Shown: positions 33,845 to 44,111, counted from the first letter of the stretch. The stretch is 55,253 nucleotides of DNA from Armatimonadota bacterium (GCA_012512265.1 JAAZEM010000033.1:1-55253), one strand, 5' to 3'. The notes: generated from the letters alone by a model not told the origin. Numbers and translations are program-made.

Positions 33845-35191
33845 TCACGTCTCCTTTCTGACTTTCAGGACGAAGCCATCCACAGCGACCACGACCGCCT
33901 GGTCGCCCTCTCGGATTGGCTCTTCCCCCACGTTTTCGGCGCTCCACAGTTCGCCTTCCGCCAGAACCTGCCCGTCTGGCGCGAGGTCCGTCTTCGCAAG
34001 CACCGGCTCACCCAGCAGGCCCTCGATGCCCGTCGCCACCCGAAGGCGCTGGGCGCGGAGGCCGGCACCCACGATAAACGCGAAGAAGAGCGTGGTGAAA
34101 ACGGTGGTCGCCAGAATGAGACGGAGAGAGACCCGGAGGAAGGGGTCTGGGGATCGCACGAGCATGAAGGAGCCAAAGCCGAAGGCGACCGCTCCCGCGG
34201 CCGTGAGGATGCCATGGCTCGGCACCTTGATATCCGCAATCATCAAACCGACACCCAGGAGGATGAGAAGCACGCCGACGGTGTTGATGGGAAGCACCGC
34301 GAAGGAGTAGAGCGCGAGGAGCAGCGCCGTGACGCCGGCGGTCCCGGGAAAGATGAGGCCCGGGTTCTGGAGCTCGGCGATGATCCCATAGATGGCGATC
34401 ATCATCAGGATGTAGGCGATGTTCGGATCGGTGATCCGGTTGAGGACGCGCTCGCGGGCGTCCATCGGCATCTCCCGCACCGGCGCGCCCTCGGTGATCA
34501 GCTTGCGCCCCTCAACCGTGCGCCCATGGAGCAGGCGCAGCAGCTCGTTTCGGTCGCGCGCGATGAGATCGACGACGTTCTTCTCCCGCGCCTGCTCCTC
34601 GGTGATCGACGCGCTCTCGCGGACCGAGAGGACGTACCACTCGGCGTTGCGCCCGCGCTTCTCGGCCACGGTGCGAATGGAGGCCGCGGCATCGTTGGTC
34701 ACCTTCTCGCCCGCGGTCTTGCCCGAGGCGCCATCGATGGGGTGCGCCGCGCCGATGTTGGTGCCGGGAGCCATCGCGGCCACGTGCGCTGCCGCGGTGA
34801 TGAACGTCCCCGCGGAGCCAGCGCGGGCTCCTGAAGGCGAGATGTAGACCACAAGGGGCACCTTGGATGCCATCATCCGGCGGACCATGTCGTGGGTGGA
34901 GTTGAGGAGGCCGCCCGGCGTGTCTATCTCGATCACGACGGCGGCGGCTTTCTCTCGCTCCGCCGTGCTGATCACGCGGTCGAGGTAGGTCGCCGTGGTG
35001 GGGCCAATCGCGCCCTCGATAGTCATCACAAACACGGCGGGTCGCGACGCGGCGTGCAGCTGCAACACGCCGATCACGAGCAGGAGCGCCGGCAGGAGAA
35101 GACCGAGCAGTGTATGCCAGCGGCTCCGGCGCCCGCGGATCTCACGACCGCGACGCACGAAAACCCGTTGCATCCCCGAAGCCTTTCCCAT
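33845..35191 (-). CDS. nfeD: NfeD family serine protease (long, ClpP-like form)
   Basis: A 448-residue membrane protein: N-terminal anchor, ClpP-like domain with SPSGARAGSAGTFIT (catalytic Ser) and a candidate Lys (SGKTAGEKVTND), five or so membrane helices (about 260-385), then a C-terminal OB-fold (LLGEPVLAKTDLAPDGQVLAEGELW). This is the long NfeD1b type, cotranscribed with the slipin gene. Confidence 0.92.
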   Translation of the reverse strand: MGKASGMQRVFVRRGREIRGRRSRWHTLLGLLLPALLLVIGVLQLHAASRPAVFVMTIEGAIGPTTATYLDRVISTAEREKAAAVVIEIDTPGGLLNSTHDMVRRMMASKVPLVVYISPSGARAGSAGTFITAAAHVAAMAPGTNIGAAHPIDGASGKTAGEKVTNDAAASIRTVAEKRGRNAEWYVLSVRESASITEEQAREKNVVDLIARDRNELLRLLHGRTVEGRKLITEGAPVREMPMDARERVLNRITDPNIAYILMMIAIYGIIAELQNPGLIFPGTAGVTALLLALYSFAVLPINTVGVLLILLGVGLMIADIKVPSHGILTAAGAVAFGFGSFMLVRSPDPFLRVSLRLILATTVFTTLFFAFIVGAGLRAQRLRVATGIEGLLGEPVLAKTDLAPDGQVLAEGELWSAENVGEEPIREGDQAVVVAVDGFVLKVRKET

Positions 35192-35269
35192 GGCGTACCT
35201 ACCTCTCTAGCCGGTACACAAATCCCCCCCGGGGAGGCGCAGCATGCTCCCCAGGGGCGTCCTGCTGAA

Positions 35270-35779
35270 TCAGGGCTGTGGGACCGGCTCCGCCGGGGGC
35301 GGCGCCAGATCCCCAGGCGGGATGAAACCCCGCTTGGCAAGAGATGCTAGCGCCCACACCAGGCCCGTCTTGACATCCTTCTGCAACGCGGGCTGGCGCA
35401 AGTCGCGGCACAGATCCGGCTGCTCCACCACGAAGCCGCGATCTGCCAGGAACTGGAAATCGCTGCGAGCCCAGGCGGGGACGCCCTTGGGAAGACGCGC
35501 CGGCTTTGCGGCGGGCTTCGGGGGACTCGCCGGTTGCGCGGCAGCCGGATTCGCCTCGATCGCGCGCACGAGCCGCGCCAGGATCACCGCCAGCTCCAGC
35601 CGAGTGACCGGCTTGTCCGGCTCGAACTGGCCGTGTGGATAGCCCTTCAACACGCCGCGCTGCGACAGCTCGCGAACGGCGGGGTGCTCCGCCTCGGCTG
35701 CCCCGACGATCCCGCTCCCGAGAACCAATCCCAGCAGCGAGGCGCAGAGGAGCCAGCCCCATCTGATCGGAAGACTCAT
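35270..35779 (-). CDS. S-layer homology (SLH) domain protein, secreted
   Basis: A 169-residue protein with a signal peptide (WGWLLCASLLGLVLGSGIVGA) and one SLH repeat: HPAVRELSQRGVLKGYPHGQ then FEPDKPVTRLELAVILARL. A Pro/Ala linker leads to a second, weaker repeat-like part. SLH domains bind cell-wall polymers. ATG 35779 follows GGAAGGAG. Its position between nfeD and mreB is compatible with an envelope role. Confidence 0.85.
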   Translation of the reverse strand: MSLPIRWGWLLCASLLGLVLGSGIVGAAEAEHPAVRELSQRGVLKGYPHGQFEPDKPVTRLELAVILARLVRAIEANPAAAQPASPPKPAAKPARLPKGVPAWARSDFQFLADRGFVVEQPDLCRDLRQPALQKDVKTGLVWALASLAKRGFIPPGDLAPPPAEPVPQP

Positions 35780-35840
35780 CCCGGTCTCCTTCCCGGACGC
35801 CGCCAAGCCGGGCGGCGCCCTGTGGCCGCGGGGTCCTCTT

Positions 35841-36860
35841 TCAGTCGTAGCTATTGCCGATCATGCCGTATTGCTGCGTCCGGATCCAATCCAGCGCGCG
35901 CCCGGTTCCAACGGCCACGCATGAGAGTGGGTCCTCTGCGATATGCACGGGGATATTCAGCTCGCGTGAGAGCAGTTCGTCGAAGCCGCGCAAGAGGGCT
36001 CCACCACCGGTGAGCATCACCCCACGCTCGATGATATCGGCGCCCAGCTCGGGAGGGGTGCGTTCGAGGACGCTTTTCACGCGCTCCACTATCTGACCGA
36101 TCGGCTCGGCCAGCGCCTCGCGCACTTCCTCCGAGGTGACCTCGATCGTCTTCGGCAGACCGGCGACCAGGTCGCGCCCCTTTACCTCGAGGCGCATCTC
36201 GCTCTGCAATGGATAGGCGGAGCCGATCTTAATCTTGATCTCCTCCGCGGTGCGCTCACCAATCATCAAGTTATAGACGCGCTTGATGTGGCGAGTAATG
36301 ACATCATCCATCTTGGTGCCCCCGACGCGCAGTGACTCGCTCGTCACGATGCCGCCGAGGGAGATGACCGCGATATCCGTCGTGCCGCCCCCGATATCGA
36401 CCACCATATTGCCGCTGGGGCTACCGATCGGCAGCCCTGCGCCAATCGCGGCGGCCATCGGCTCCTCGATGGGGTAGGCCTCGCCGCCTCCAGCCTGCTT
36501 AGTCGCTTCCAGGACAGCGCGACGCTCCACGGAGGTGGCGCTGGAGGGAATGGAGATGAGGACGCGAGGCCGGAAGAGTCGGCGCGCGCCACACACCTTG
36601 TTGATGAGGTACTCAAGCATGCGGTAAGTATAGGTATAGTCGGCGATGACCCCCTCGCTCATCGGGCGGATCGCCACGATGTTGCCGGGGGTCTTGCCGA
36701 TCATCTGCCGCGCCTCTTCGCCGACGGCAAGGATCCGGTTGGAGGTCTTGTTGACCGCGATCACCGATGGCTCTCGCAGTGCAACGCCCTTCCCCTTGAC
36801 GTAGACCAGAATATTCGCGGTGCCAAGATCAATTCCGAGGTCAGCCACAAGCCCGCGCAT
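35841..36860 (-). CDS. mreB: Rod shape-determining protein MreB
   Basis: A 339-residue actin-like ATPase. [15 protein letters not shown] (phosphate 1), [35 protein letters not shown] (phosphate 2) and [16 protein letters not shown] (adenosine) are all present. ATG 36860 is chosen with GGAGAGG 9 bases before it. The ATG lies inside the last codons of murA, a 20-base overlap, so the two are translationally linked. mreC/mreD do not follow, unlike the usual mreBCD order. Confidence 0.95.
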   Translation of the reverse strand: MRGLVADLGIDLGTANILVYVKGKGVALREPSVIAVNKTSNRILAVGEEARQMIGKTPGNIVAIRPMSEGVIADYTYTYRMLEYLINKVCGARRLFRPRVLISIPSSATSVERRAVLEATKQAGGGEAYPIEEPMAAAIGAGLPIGSPSGNMVVDIGGGTTDIAVISLGGIVTSESLRVGGTKMDDVITRHIKRVYNLMIGERTAEEIKIKIGSAYPLQSEMRLEVKGRDLVAGLPKTIEVTSEEVREALAEPIGQIVERVKSVLERTPPELGADIIERGVMLTGGGALLRGFDELLSRELNIPVHIAEDPLSCVAVGTGRALDWIRTQQYGMIGNSYD

Positions 36861-38130
36861 AGGCGGTGTCCTCTCCTTCTTCAAAGCAACCGATGGTAGC
36901 GCCAAGCGCCGAGAGCTTGGCGGTGATATTTTCGTAACCCCGCTCGATATGCTCGACGCCTCCGATCTCGGTGGTGCCCCGGGCCATCAATCCCGCGATG
37001 ATCAGTGCCGCGCCAGCGCGCAAATCCGACGCGGTTACCCTCGCAGCGGTGAGGCGGTCCACGCCCGTGATGATGGCGCTCTGCCCCTCCAGCTTGATAT
37101 CCGCGCCCATCTGGCACAGCTCGTCGATATGCTTGAAGCGGCGTTCATAGATCGTCTCGGTGACAACCGAAGTTCCGCTCGCAATGGTGAGGAACGAGGT
37201 GAGGGGCTGCTGCATATCGGTGGGAAAGCCCGGGTAGGGAAGCGTCTTGGCGGTGATGGGACGGGGGCGTCCCGCGCTGGCGACATGGATCCAATCGGGC
37301 CCGATCTCTACATCGACGCCCGCGTCGCGCAGCTTCAGGATCACGGCGGTCACGTGATCCGGGATGCAGTCGGTAACGCAAACATCGCCTCCTGTGGCCG
37401 CGGCCGCGATCATGAAGGAGCCGGCCTCCATGCGGTCCGGGATCACGCGGTGCGAGGTGCCGCGAAGGGATTTCACGCCCTCTATCTCGATCACGCTAGT
37501 GCCGGCGCCACGGACCACGCCGCCCATGGCGTTGACATAGTTGGCCAGGTCGATCACCTCGGGCTCCTCGGCGGCATTCTGGATCACCGTCTTACCCTCG
37601 GCGAGGCAGGCCATGGTCAAGATGTGGCAGGTGGCGCCTACGCTCGGGCTATCGAGAAGGATGTCGGCGCCCTTGAGGCCCTTGGCATGCGCTTCGACAT
37701 AGCCGTGCTCGATGCGCACCTCGGCGCCAAGTGCCTCCATCCCCTTGATGTGGTAATCGACGGCGCGAGTGCCAATATCGCACCCGCCGGGAAGAGGGAC
37801 TCTGGCCCGCCCAAGCCGCGCCAGCAAAGGCCCGGCGATGCAGAACGAGGCTCGCATGCGCTTCACCAGCTCGTAGGGCGCCATGTGCGTCTCAATCCGG
37901 GAAGCATCAACAAACATGCGTCCATCCGGGAGCAGACGGGCCCGAACACCTATCGCGTTCAGCAACAACTCCATGGTGTGGATGTCGCCAATATGGGGAA
38001 CATTCTCGAGAACAGTCTCGCCGTATCCAAGGAGCGCAGCCGGAAGGAGGGCCAGGGACGCGTTCTTGCTGCCACTGGTGCGGACTGATCCCTGCAGCGG
38101 CTGACCACCGGTAACAAAGATCTTCTTCAA
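36841..38130 (-). CDS. murA: UDP-N-acetylglucosamine 1-carboxyvinyltransferase MurA
   Basis: A 429-residue EPSP-synthase-fold enzyme making the first committed step of peptidoglycan synthesis. RTSGSKNA (Lys22, Asn23) and LPGGCDIG with the catalytic Cys117 (fosfomycin target) are visible, as is [18 protein letters not shown] 38130 is the start: GAGGAGG precedes it and the protein then starts MKKIFVTGG, as homologues do. The longer frame to 38250 is unlikely. A 320-base leader to the predicted promoter. Confidence 0.95.
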   Translation of the reverse strand: MKKIFVTGGQPLQGSVRTSGSKNASLALLPAALLGYGETVLENVPHIGDIHTMELLLNAIGVRARLLPDGRMFVDASRIETHMAPYELVKRMRASFCIAGPLLARLGRARVPLPGGCDIGTRAVDYHIKGMEALGAEVRIEHGYVEAHAKGLKGADILLDSPSVGATCHILTMACLAEGKTVIQNAAEEPEVIDLANYVNAMGGVVRGAGTSVIEIEGVKSLRGTSHRVIPDRMEAGSFMIAAAATGGDVCVTDCIPDHVTAVILKLRDAGVDVEIGPDWIHVASAGRPRPITAKTLPYPGFPTDMQQPLTSFLTIASGTSVVTETIYERRFKHIDELCQMGADIKLEGQSAIITGVDRLTAARVTASDLRAGAALIIAGLMARGTTEIGGVEHIERGYENITAKLSALGATIGCFEEGEDTAYARACG

Positions 38131-38454
38131 CTTACGAGCCTCCTCTGAGATCCGCAGCGGGGGCACCATCCTCGCATGAGCCAGTTTTCCCCGGGCCATC
38201 TTGGCACAAACGCGGCACCATGGCGATGGTGCCACCCCGGTCGCCTCCACGCAGCTTCGCGAGAGGGGCCTTGCGTCATCCGCCCGCGGCGGTCGCAGTA
38301 CTCGCTACAGGTGTTCGACGGGAAACGCGTCGTGGCATCGGACACGAGAGAAGGGTCGCTCTGGTGCCGGAATATTGCTGGGTGCAACGGGCAATATCCG
38401 GGCGGAGGATCCCCCCGCCCGCTGCCGCGCTGTTCAGCGCTTCCTTACGAAGTC

Positions 38455-38483
38455 AGTATACCTTATCACGGTTTCCCTGTCAA
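38455..38483 (-). promoter_or_regulatory. Promoter of murA-mreB
   Basis: On the minus strand TTGACA (38483-38478), 17 bases, TATACT (38460-38455): close to consensus. Transcript start about 38448. Confidence 0.8.
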
Positions 38484-38528
38484 CATTCGGTCAAGCCGGG
38501 CAGCGGTGGCCTCCGCGGTCACGAGTGG

Positions 38529-38558
38529 TTGTCCGCAAACAGCCCGTCATGGTATAAT
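38529..38558 (+). promoter_or_regulatory. Promoter of sbcD-sbcC
   Basis: TTGTCC (38529-38534), 18 bases, TATAAT (38553-38558). The -10 is perfect, the -35 moderate; leader about 38 bases. Confidence 0.75.
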
Positions 38559-38602
38559 CCACACGGACGTTCCCCTTCTTGGGAAGGCATCCTGGAGGAA
38601 GC

Positions 38603-39760
38603 ATGCGCATTGCGCACCTGAGCGACACCCACCTCGGCCACATGCGCTACGGCAAGGTTGTTCCGGAGACGGGCATCAACCAGCGCGAGCAGGATGTCTA
38701 CGACGCCTTCGAGCGCGTCGTGGATGGCATCCTGGCCGATGAGCCAGATATCGTCGTCCATACCGGCGATCTCTTCGACTCCCCCCGCCCTGCCAACCGC
38801 GCGGTCTACCACGCCGCCCGGCAGATCCGGCGTATCGTCGAGCGCGATATTCCGCTCGTGCTGATCTCCGGGAACCACTCGACGCCGCGGCTGCGCGCCA
38901 CGGGAAGCCTCTTTGCCCTGCTCGGCGAGTTCTTCGGCGGGGTCCACGCGGTCTACTCCGCGCAGTACGAGAAGCTGGTCACCAGGGGGGTCGCGTTCCA
39001 TGCCATGCCCCACTGTTTCTCGCAAGAAGAGCTGGAGGCGCAGGTCGCCCAGATCTCCCCGGATCCCACGGCGAGGTACAACATCGCGCTCCTGCATGTT
39101 GGCATTCGGGGGTTCCGAGAGTTTCGCATGGCGGAGGCCAACGAGCAGATCCTAGGCGAGGACCAGCTTCCGAAGGCGATGGATTGCGTGCTCCTCGGCC
39201 ACTATCACAAGCACGTATCGCTCCAGCCCGGCGTGTGGTATGCCGGCTCCATCGAGCGTTTCAGCTTTGGCGAGGTTGGCCAGACCAAGGGCTATTGCCT
39301 CTTCGACCCGGAGGATCCCCAGCCCCAATTCCGCGAGATCCCGGTGCGCCCCATGCTGGATCTGGATCCAATCGATGCCACGGAAATGGATGCCGATGAC
39401 CTCCTCGAGGCAATGGCCGGGCGCCTGCAGGCACAACCGCTTTCAGGCGCCATCGTCCGGCTGGGGCTGCGCCATGTTCCACCTGCCACGCGCGCCAACC
39501 TAGACCTGCGGCAGCTGCGCGACCTGGTTGCCGACGCGCTCCATTTCGCGATCCGATGGGAGCGTGAAGGCGATGGACCGGAGGAGAAGGAGGTCTCGAG
39601 CGGCACGTTCCGTCCTCTGGAAGACGAGTGGCGCTCTTTCATGGAGACGGCCGATGTGCATGGCCGCGATCGGAGCGCGCTGACGCGCGCCGGTCTGGAG
39701 TATCTGACGAGCGTGGTCGGGGAGGATGAGCCGGATGCGGTTGATCTCTTTGGATCTTGA
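38603..39760 (+). CDS. sbcD: Nuclease SbcD (Mre11-type exonuclease)
   Basis: A 385-residue metallophosphoesterase: AHLSDTHLGH, VHTGDLFDSP, LISGNHSTP, LLHVGIRG and LLGHYHKH are the five phosphoesterase motifs binding two Mn ions. With SbcC it opens hairpins and resects broken DNA ends. ATG 38603 follows TGGAGGAA. The C-terminal third is the capping and SbcC-contact region. Confidence 0.95.
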   Translation: MRIAHLSDTHLGHMRYGKVVPETGINQREQDVYDAFERVVDGILADEPDIVVHTGDLFDSPRPANRAVYHAARQIRRIVERDIPLVLISGNHSTPRLRATGSLFALLGEFFGGVHAVYSAQYEKLVTRGVAFHAMPHCFSQEELEAQVAQISPDPTARYNIALLHVGIRGFREFRMAEANEQILGEDQLPKAMDCVLLGHYHKHVSLQPGVWYAGSIERFSFGEVGQTKGYCLFDPEDPQPQFREIPVRPMLDLDPIDATEMDADDLLEAMAGRLQAQPLSGAIVRLGLRHVPPATRANLDLRQLRDLVADALHFAIRWEREGDGPEEKEVSSGTFRPLEDEWRSFMETADVHGRDRSALTRAGLEYLTSVVGEDEPDAVDLFGS

Positions 39761-42131
39761 GAACTTCCTGAAGTTCGAGCGCCTGGCTCTGGAGTTCCCC
39801 GATGGCCTCACCGGCATCCTCGGGCCCAACGGCGTGGGGAAGTCGTCCCTCGTCGAGGCAATCGCGTGGGCGCTTTATGGCTCGCCGGTCAGCCGCACCC
39901 GGAACGAGGGGCTCCCTTTCCGGCGCAACGTACCCTGCCGGGTCGCCCTCACCCTGGAGATCGAGGGGGATGAGTATCGCGTGGTGCGAGAGCTGCGCGG
40001 CGCCAGCCTCACCGCTCACGCCGAGGTTTCGATCAACGGGGTGCCCGCCGAGGTGGGCACCGAGCGAACCAACCGGCTCATTGCATCCCGCCTCCGCATG
40101 GATCACCGCGCCTTCATGGTCTCCTTCTTTGCCCGTCAGAAGGAGCTAGACGCCCTCATCGCGTGGGAGCCGCGGGATCGGAAGCGCTACATCCTGCGCA
40201 TGCTGGGCCTGGAACGCGTGGATCGCGCCATCGAGGCGCTGCGTCGCGACATCACCGACGCGGAGCGCGATCTGCGGGCGCGCGAAGCGGCGCTTCCCTC
40301 TCTGGATGCGATCCAGGCGGCGCGTAAGGCGGCTCGGGAGCGCGTGGCGGCGCTCACCCGTCAGCGCGAGGAGGCCCAGGCCGCCCTCGAAGCGACAGAC
40401 CGCGAGCTATCGGAGGCGCGCCAGCGCGCCGAGGAGATGGAGGCGCAGCAAAGGCGATACACCGCGGCCGAACGCGCGCGCGACCTGGCCCGCCAGGCGC
40501 TGGAGGCCGCCCGTCGGGAGGAGGCGATCTACGCCGGACGCGTACGCGACCTGCACGCCAAGCAGGAAGAGCTGCGCCGCCTCGAGCCCTCGCTGCAACC
40601 GCTCCCGGAGCTCCGCGCGCGCCGCCAGGCGCTGGAGCTCGCAGCGGGCCTGCAGCGCCGACGGAATGCCCTGGTGCGTACCATCGCACACCACGAGAAA
40701 ACCGGACAGGACCTCCTGAAACAAGCCGCCTCGCTCAGCAAGGAACTCTCGACGCGCGACGGCTTGCAGTTGGCCCACAACCAAGCCGAGGCGCTCCTGG
40801 CACAGACGCGCGCGGAGCTCACCGATATCCAGGGGCAGATCCGCAGCAACGAAGCGCGCTTGATGCAGATCAAGAGGGAGCGGCAGCAGCTCGACCACGA
40901 CCTGAAATCGGTGAAGGAGCTGGGCGCCGCGGGAAGATGCCCCACCTGCCAGCGTGTGCTCGATGCATCCTACACCGAGGTGGTCAGCCATCTAGAGGGC
41001 GAGCTGAAGGCGTTGGATGGCGAGCGCGATGACTACGCGCGCTTCCTCGCGGAGGATAGCGCGCGCGCCACGCAGCTGCAGCGCCAGGTGGCGGATACCG
41101 AGGCGGAGCGACAGCGGCTCAACCTCGCCCTGCGCCGGGTGGCCCAGGCAGAGGCACGTCTATCCGAGGTGCAATCGGCCATCGCGCGCAACACGGCGGA
41201 ACTGGCCCGAGCGCAGGCGGAGCTCGAGGAGATGGGCGAGCAGGAGTACGATCCGGCGGCGCATCAGCGCGTCGTGGACCAGCTCGCGACGCTGGAGAAG
41301 GTGGAGCACCGGGTGATTGGACTACGCCAGGAGGTGGAGCGGCTGCCCGCGGAGGAGCAGGCGCTTGCCCGTGCCCGCCAGGCGATCCCGGAGCGCCAGG
41401 CCGCGCTGGATCGTGCCGATGAGGAGCTGCGCGCCCTTGGATTCGACCCCGCGGTGTATGCCCAACACCGCCAGCTCTGCCGCGCGCTGGAAATGCGGCG
41501 CGAAACACGCCTGCAGGAGTTCCACCGCGCTGACCGCGAGCGCGAGCGCGCCCTGGCCGAGCAACAGCAGGCGGATGCACGATACGATGACTATCAGTGC
41601 CAGGTCGAGATCATCCACGAGAGGCGCCTGGAGAAGGAGAACCGTGACGAACTTCTGGCGCTGATCTCCGCGTTCCGGGTGGATCTCATCGGCCGGATCC
41701 GCCCGACGCTTGCCACCAAAGCGTCGCGCCTCGTGCGAGACCTTACTGACGGCAAGTATGATCAGATTGAGCTAGATGAGGACTATAACCTCTGGATGCA
41801 CGATGACGGCGAGCGCCGAGAGCTACGCTCCTTCAGCGGTGGCGAGAACGACCTCGTCCACCTGTGCGTGCGCCTGGCCATTTCGCAGATGATCGCCGAG
41901 AGCGCCGGCGGCGCCGAGCATGGCTTCCTCGTCCTGGACGAAGTTCTCGGAAGTCAGGATGGCGAGCGCCGTGGCCTCATTCTCCAGGCACTCGGCGCGC
42001 TGAGCAGGCAGTTCCGCCAGATCTTAATGATCACCCACCTTGATGATGTGAAGGAGATGGTCGAACACGCCATCGAGCTGCGCGAGCTGCCCAATGGATC
42101 CAGCGAAGTAGTGGCATCAAATGGGATGTGA
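39735..42131 (+). CDS. sbcC: DNA repair ATPase SbcC (Rad50-type)
   Basis: A 798-residue SMC-like ATPase. ILGPNGVGKSS (about residues 28-38) is Walker A, a long coiled coil with zinc-hook CPTC (402-405) follows, then SFSGGEN (about 699-705, signature) and FLVLDEVLGS (Walker B). The coil is short compared with E. coli SbcC (1048 residues). ATG 39735 is chosen because GGGGAGG sits 9 bases before it; ATG 39726 would touch the SD. It overlaps sbcD by 26 bases. Confidence 0.94.
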   Translation: MRLISLDLENFLKFERLALEFPDGLTGILGPNGVGKSSLVEAIAWALYGSPVSRTRNEGLPFRRNVPCRVALTLEIEGDEYRVVRELRGASLTAHAEVSINGVPAEVGTERTNRLIASRLRMDHRAFMVSFFARQKELDALIAWEPRDRKRYILRMLGLERVDRAIEALRRDITDAERDLRAREAALPSLDAIQAARKAARERVAALTRQREEAQAALEATDRELSEARQRAEEMEAQQRRYTAAERARDLARQALEAARREEAIYAGRVRDLHAKQEELRRLEPSLQPLPELRARRQALELAAGLQRRRNALVRTIAHHEKTGQDLLKQAASLSKELSTRDGLQLAHNQAEALLAQTRAELTDIQGQIRSNEARLMQIKRERQQLDHDLKSVKELGAAGRCPTCQRVLDASYTEVVSHLEGELKALDGERDDYARFLAEDSARATQLQRQVADTEAERQRLNLALRRVAQAEARLSEVQSAIARNTAELARAQAELEEMGEQEYDPAAHQRVVDQLATLEKVEHRVIGLRQEVERLPAEEQALARARQAIPERQAALDRADEELRALGFDPAVYAQHRQLCRALEMRRETRLQEFHRADRERERALAEQQQADARYDDYQCQVEIIHERRLEKENRDELLALISAFRVDLIGRIRPTLATKASRLVRDLTDGKYDQIELDEDYNLWMHDDGERRELRSFSGGENDLVHLCVRLAISQMIAESAGGAEHGFLVLDEVLGSQDGERRGLILQALGALSRQFRQILMITHLDDVKEMVEHAIELRELPNGSSEVVASNGM

Positions 42132-42215
42132 GCCGGCGAGGGGGCGCCGTTATCCCGCTAGCAGGCAGCCCATGACATCCGGCGGGTGGTGTTGGGATTG
42201 GTAACAGGAGGAAGC

Positions 42216-42653
42216 ATGACAGATTTGGAGTTGGCCCGCGCAGAACGAGAGCGGCTGGGATTGGCACTCGCCATCGCCCGTGACGGCGAGGTGATCGCGA
42301 CGGGGAACCGCGGCGGCGTTGCGGATCTGCTGGAGATGCTCCGGCGCACCGATCTGGAGCTGGCAGGCGCGTCGCTCTCCGACCGCGTGGTTGGCCGGGC
42401 GGCGGCGATGCTCGCGCGCTGCGCCGGGATCGTCGCGGTCCAGGGCGGGATCATGAGCGAGCCGGCCATCCAGGCGCTCCGCGATGCGGGCATCCCCTAC
42501 TCCGCAGAGCGCCAGGTGCCGCACATCCTGAACCGTGCCGGCGACGGCATGTGCCCGATGGAGCGCCTCTGCCTGGAGCAAACCGATCCCCACGCCTGTC
42601 GCGAGGCGATCGAGGCGTTTGTCGCATGCCAAGCCTCGCGCGCCCGGCCCTAA
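42216..42653 (+). CDS. DUF1893 family protein
   Basis: A 145-residue protein. LALAIARDGEVIATGNRGGVADLLEML and VVGRAAAMLARCAGI match the DUF1893 family, which has a cytidine-deaminase-like fold but no known activity. A CPMERLC cysteine pair lies near the C-terminus. ATG 42216 follows ACAGGAGGAAGC. It lies 84 bases after sbcC and may be its last operon member. Confidence 0.8.
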   Translation: MTDLELARAERERLGLALAIARDGEVIATGNRGGVADLLEMLRRTDLELAGASLSDRVVGRAAAMLARCAGIVAVQGGIMSEPAIQALRDAGIPYSAERQVPHILNRAGDGMCPMERLCLEQTDPHACREAIEAFVACQASRARP

Positions 42654-42716
42654 GCGGCGCTGAGCTCTGCCTGGCCCGTGGTTTGGTAAACACCGCTCGC
42701 GGGAAAAAGCCCGGCA

Positions 42717-43283
42717 ATGGTGGCCGAACCGCACAACAACCCCGGGGGGTGGGCCAACCACCTGCGCAGGCTGGGCGCGCATTACATGCGCGACCTCGTC
42801 TTTGGCGCCAACGACGGGATCATCACCACTTTCGCCGTGGCCGCCGGCGTTGCCGGTGCTCAGATGCCGAACCGCGTGGTGCTGATCCTCGGCTTCGCCA
42901 ACCTCCTGGCGGATGGCGTCTCGATGGGTGCCAGTAACTTCCTCAGCATCCGCTCGGAGCACGCGGCCAATCCGAACGAGGAAAACGCCGATGGCGCCCT
43001 CGACCCCGTGAAGCACGGCTTTGCTACCTTCCTGGCCTTTGTGGTCGCAGGCACCATCCCCCTCCTCGCCTATCTGGTGCCCCACCTCTTCCGCACGCCA
43101 CCCTTCATCGATGCCGTTCTCCTCACGATCGTCGCCCTCTTCGGCGTCGGAGCGGCGCGCACGTTTGTCTACCCGCGCTGCTGGTGGCTGAGCGGCCTGG
43201 AGATGCTCGTCGTCGGGGCCATCGCGGCGGGGGCCGCCTACGGAGTAGGCCACTTCCTCGCCGGGCTGGTCAACAGCGTGTAG
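42717..43283 (+). CDS. VIT1/CCC1-type iron/manganese transporter
   Basis: A 188-residue membrane protein with [19 protein letters not shown], typical of CCC1/VIT1, and four to five membrane helices ([30 protein letters not shown]). These proteins move Fe2+ or Mn2+ out of the cytosol. The ferritin-like domain seen in some members is absent. No strong SD at ATG 42717. Confidence 0.88.
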   Translation: MVAEPHNNPGGWANHLRRLGAHYMRDLVFGANDGIITTFAVAAGVAGAQMPNRVVLILGFANLLADGVSMGASNFLSIRSEHAANPNEENADGALDPVKHGFATFLAFVVAGTIPLLAYLVPHLFRTPPFIDAVLLTIVALFGVGAARTFVYPRCWWLSGLEMLVVGAIAAGAAYGVGHFLAGLVNSV

Positions 43284-43303
43284 CCGCGACGGCGCGGCGC
43301 CGG

Positions 43304-43693
43304 CTACTCCACCGGAAAAGCCATCGTCGTGAAGAGGGTGGCGTTAGACTGAGTCACATCGAGCCGAGAGTGCTGGACCACGATGTTGCGGTCGCTCGTC
43401 ACGCGCAACGAGTAGCAGGTGTCTCGGGGAATCTCCTCGCCTGAAGGCGTCTTCAGCCTGTCCAGGCGTAAGTGCAGCGAGCGCTGCGCGCCGACCGTGA
43501 ACGGGATGCCGAGCATCGGGTCGCGATCCTCGAAGTAGACATCCAGCGTGCATTGCGCAGGCTCGTCGCCGTCATTCAAGATGCAAACCGACTCGTGCGT
43601 GACGTACCCTGAGGGGCCCACCGCGTCCGGCGGGGTCGTGGCGATGTAGCCATCAGGGATGATCCAAAGCTTGTGGCCATGTCCTTGGGCCAT
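43304..43693 (-). CDS. Sensory rhodopsin transducer (ASRT) family protein
   Basis: A 129-residue soluble beta-sandwich protein. KLWIIPDGYIATTPP, THESVCILNDGDE and DRLKTPSGEEIPRDTCYSL match PF07100, named after the Anabaena sensory rhodopsin transducer. Most members, for example in Thermotoga, have no rhodopsin partner and are thought to bind small ligands or sugars. ATG 43693 with AAGGAAGG upstream. No rhodopsin gene is in the window. Confidence 0.82.
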   Translation of the reverse strand: MAQGHGHKLWIIPDGYIATTPPDAVGPSGYVTHESVCILNDGDEPAQCTLDVYFEDRDPMLGIPFTVGAQRSLHLRLDRLKTPSGEEIPRDTCYSLRVTSDRNIVVQHSRLDVTQSNATLFTTMAFPVE

Positions 43694-43765
43694 AGGAGTA
43701 CCTTCCTTGTCCAGAATCGCTGAGACTGCCCTGGAATTCCGAGATAAGGAGAAGGCCGCCCGCAC

Positions 43766-43788
43766 GCGCGGAGCTTGAAGCTCCGCGC
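43766..43788 (+). repeat. GCGCGGAGC palindrome, copy 2
   Basis: GCGCGGAGC-ttgaa-GCTCCGCGC: the same 9-bp stem as at 28802-28823, with another loop. Stem kept and loop changed points to a structured repeat. Confidence 0.6.
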
Positions 43789-43949
43789 TGCTTTCCGGCA
43801 AAGCCCTTTCGGGGCTCCCCCTCCCAGCCACCGCCTTTTTGAGACATCTGGGAGTATCCCCAACCCAGCCCGGCAGGGCTTCGCTCGCAAGCAGCGCGGT
43901 GATTTATCGCCGCGCGCCGGGTTGCGCCTTGCCTCCGAGGCTTCGGATT

Positions 43950-43970
43950 CCTTATGTCGGAATCTCAGGA
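43950..43970 (-). repeat. 21-base dispersed repeat, copy 2
   Basis: Exact reverse complement of 1469-1489 (CCTTATGTCGGAATCTC then AGGA). A looser relative, GGAATTCCGAGATAAGG, is near 43731. Confidence 0.8.
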
Positions 43971-44111
43971 GACTGCCGGCTCCGGTGTTCATCCGGCCGT
44001 TGGGTGAAGGTTCGCCCTGCAGGCCCGGATTCCTGGCGGAAGCGATACTCGCCGTACTTCATGGGAAGGAGAAGGCCCCGTGCGTGCGGAATCTGATGGC
44101 AATAGAAGTAT

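Larger units (their letters stand above)
38131..38602. other. Divergent promoter region between murA and sbcD
   Basis: Holds two predicted promoters facing apart (38455-38483 minus, 38529-38558 plus). The murA side has a leader of about 320 bases without a recognised riboswitch. No gene seen. Confidence 0.6.

Noticed and set aside
30648-38156. 17-base identity CTCCTCTGAGATCCGCA at 30648-30664 and 38140-38156, each before a TTG start
   Set aside because: Part of it is the SD sequence, and a 17-base match is only mildly unlikely by chance; interesting but not enough to claim a shared control element.
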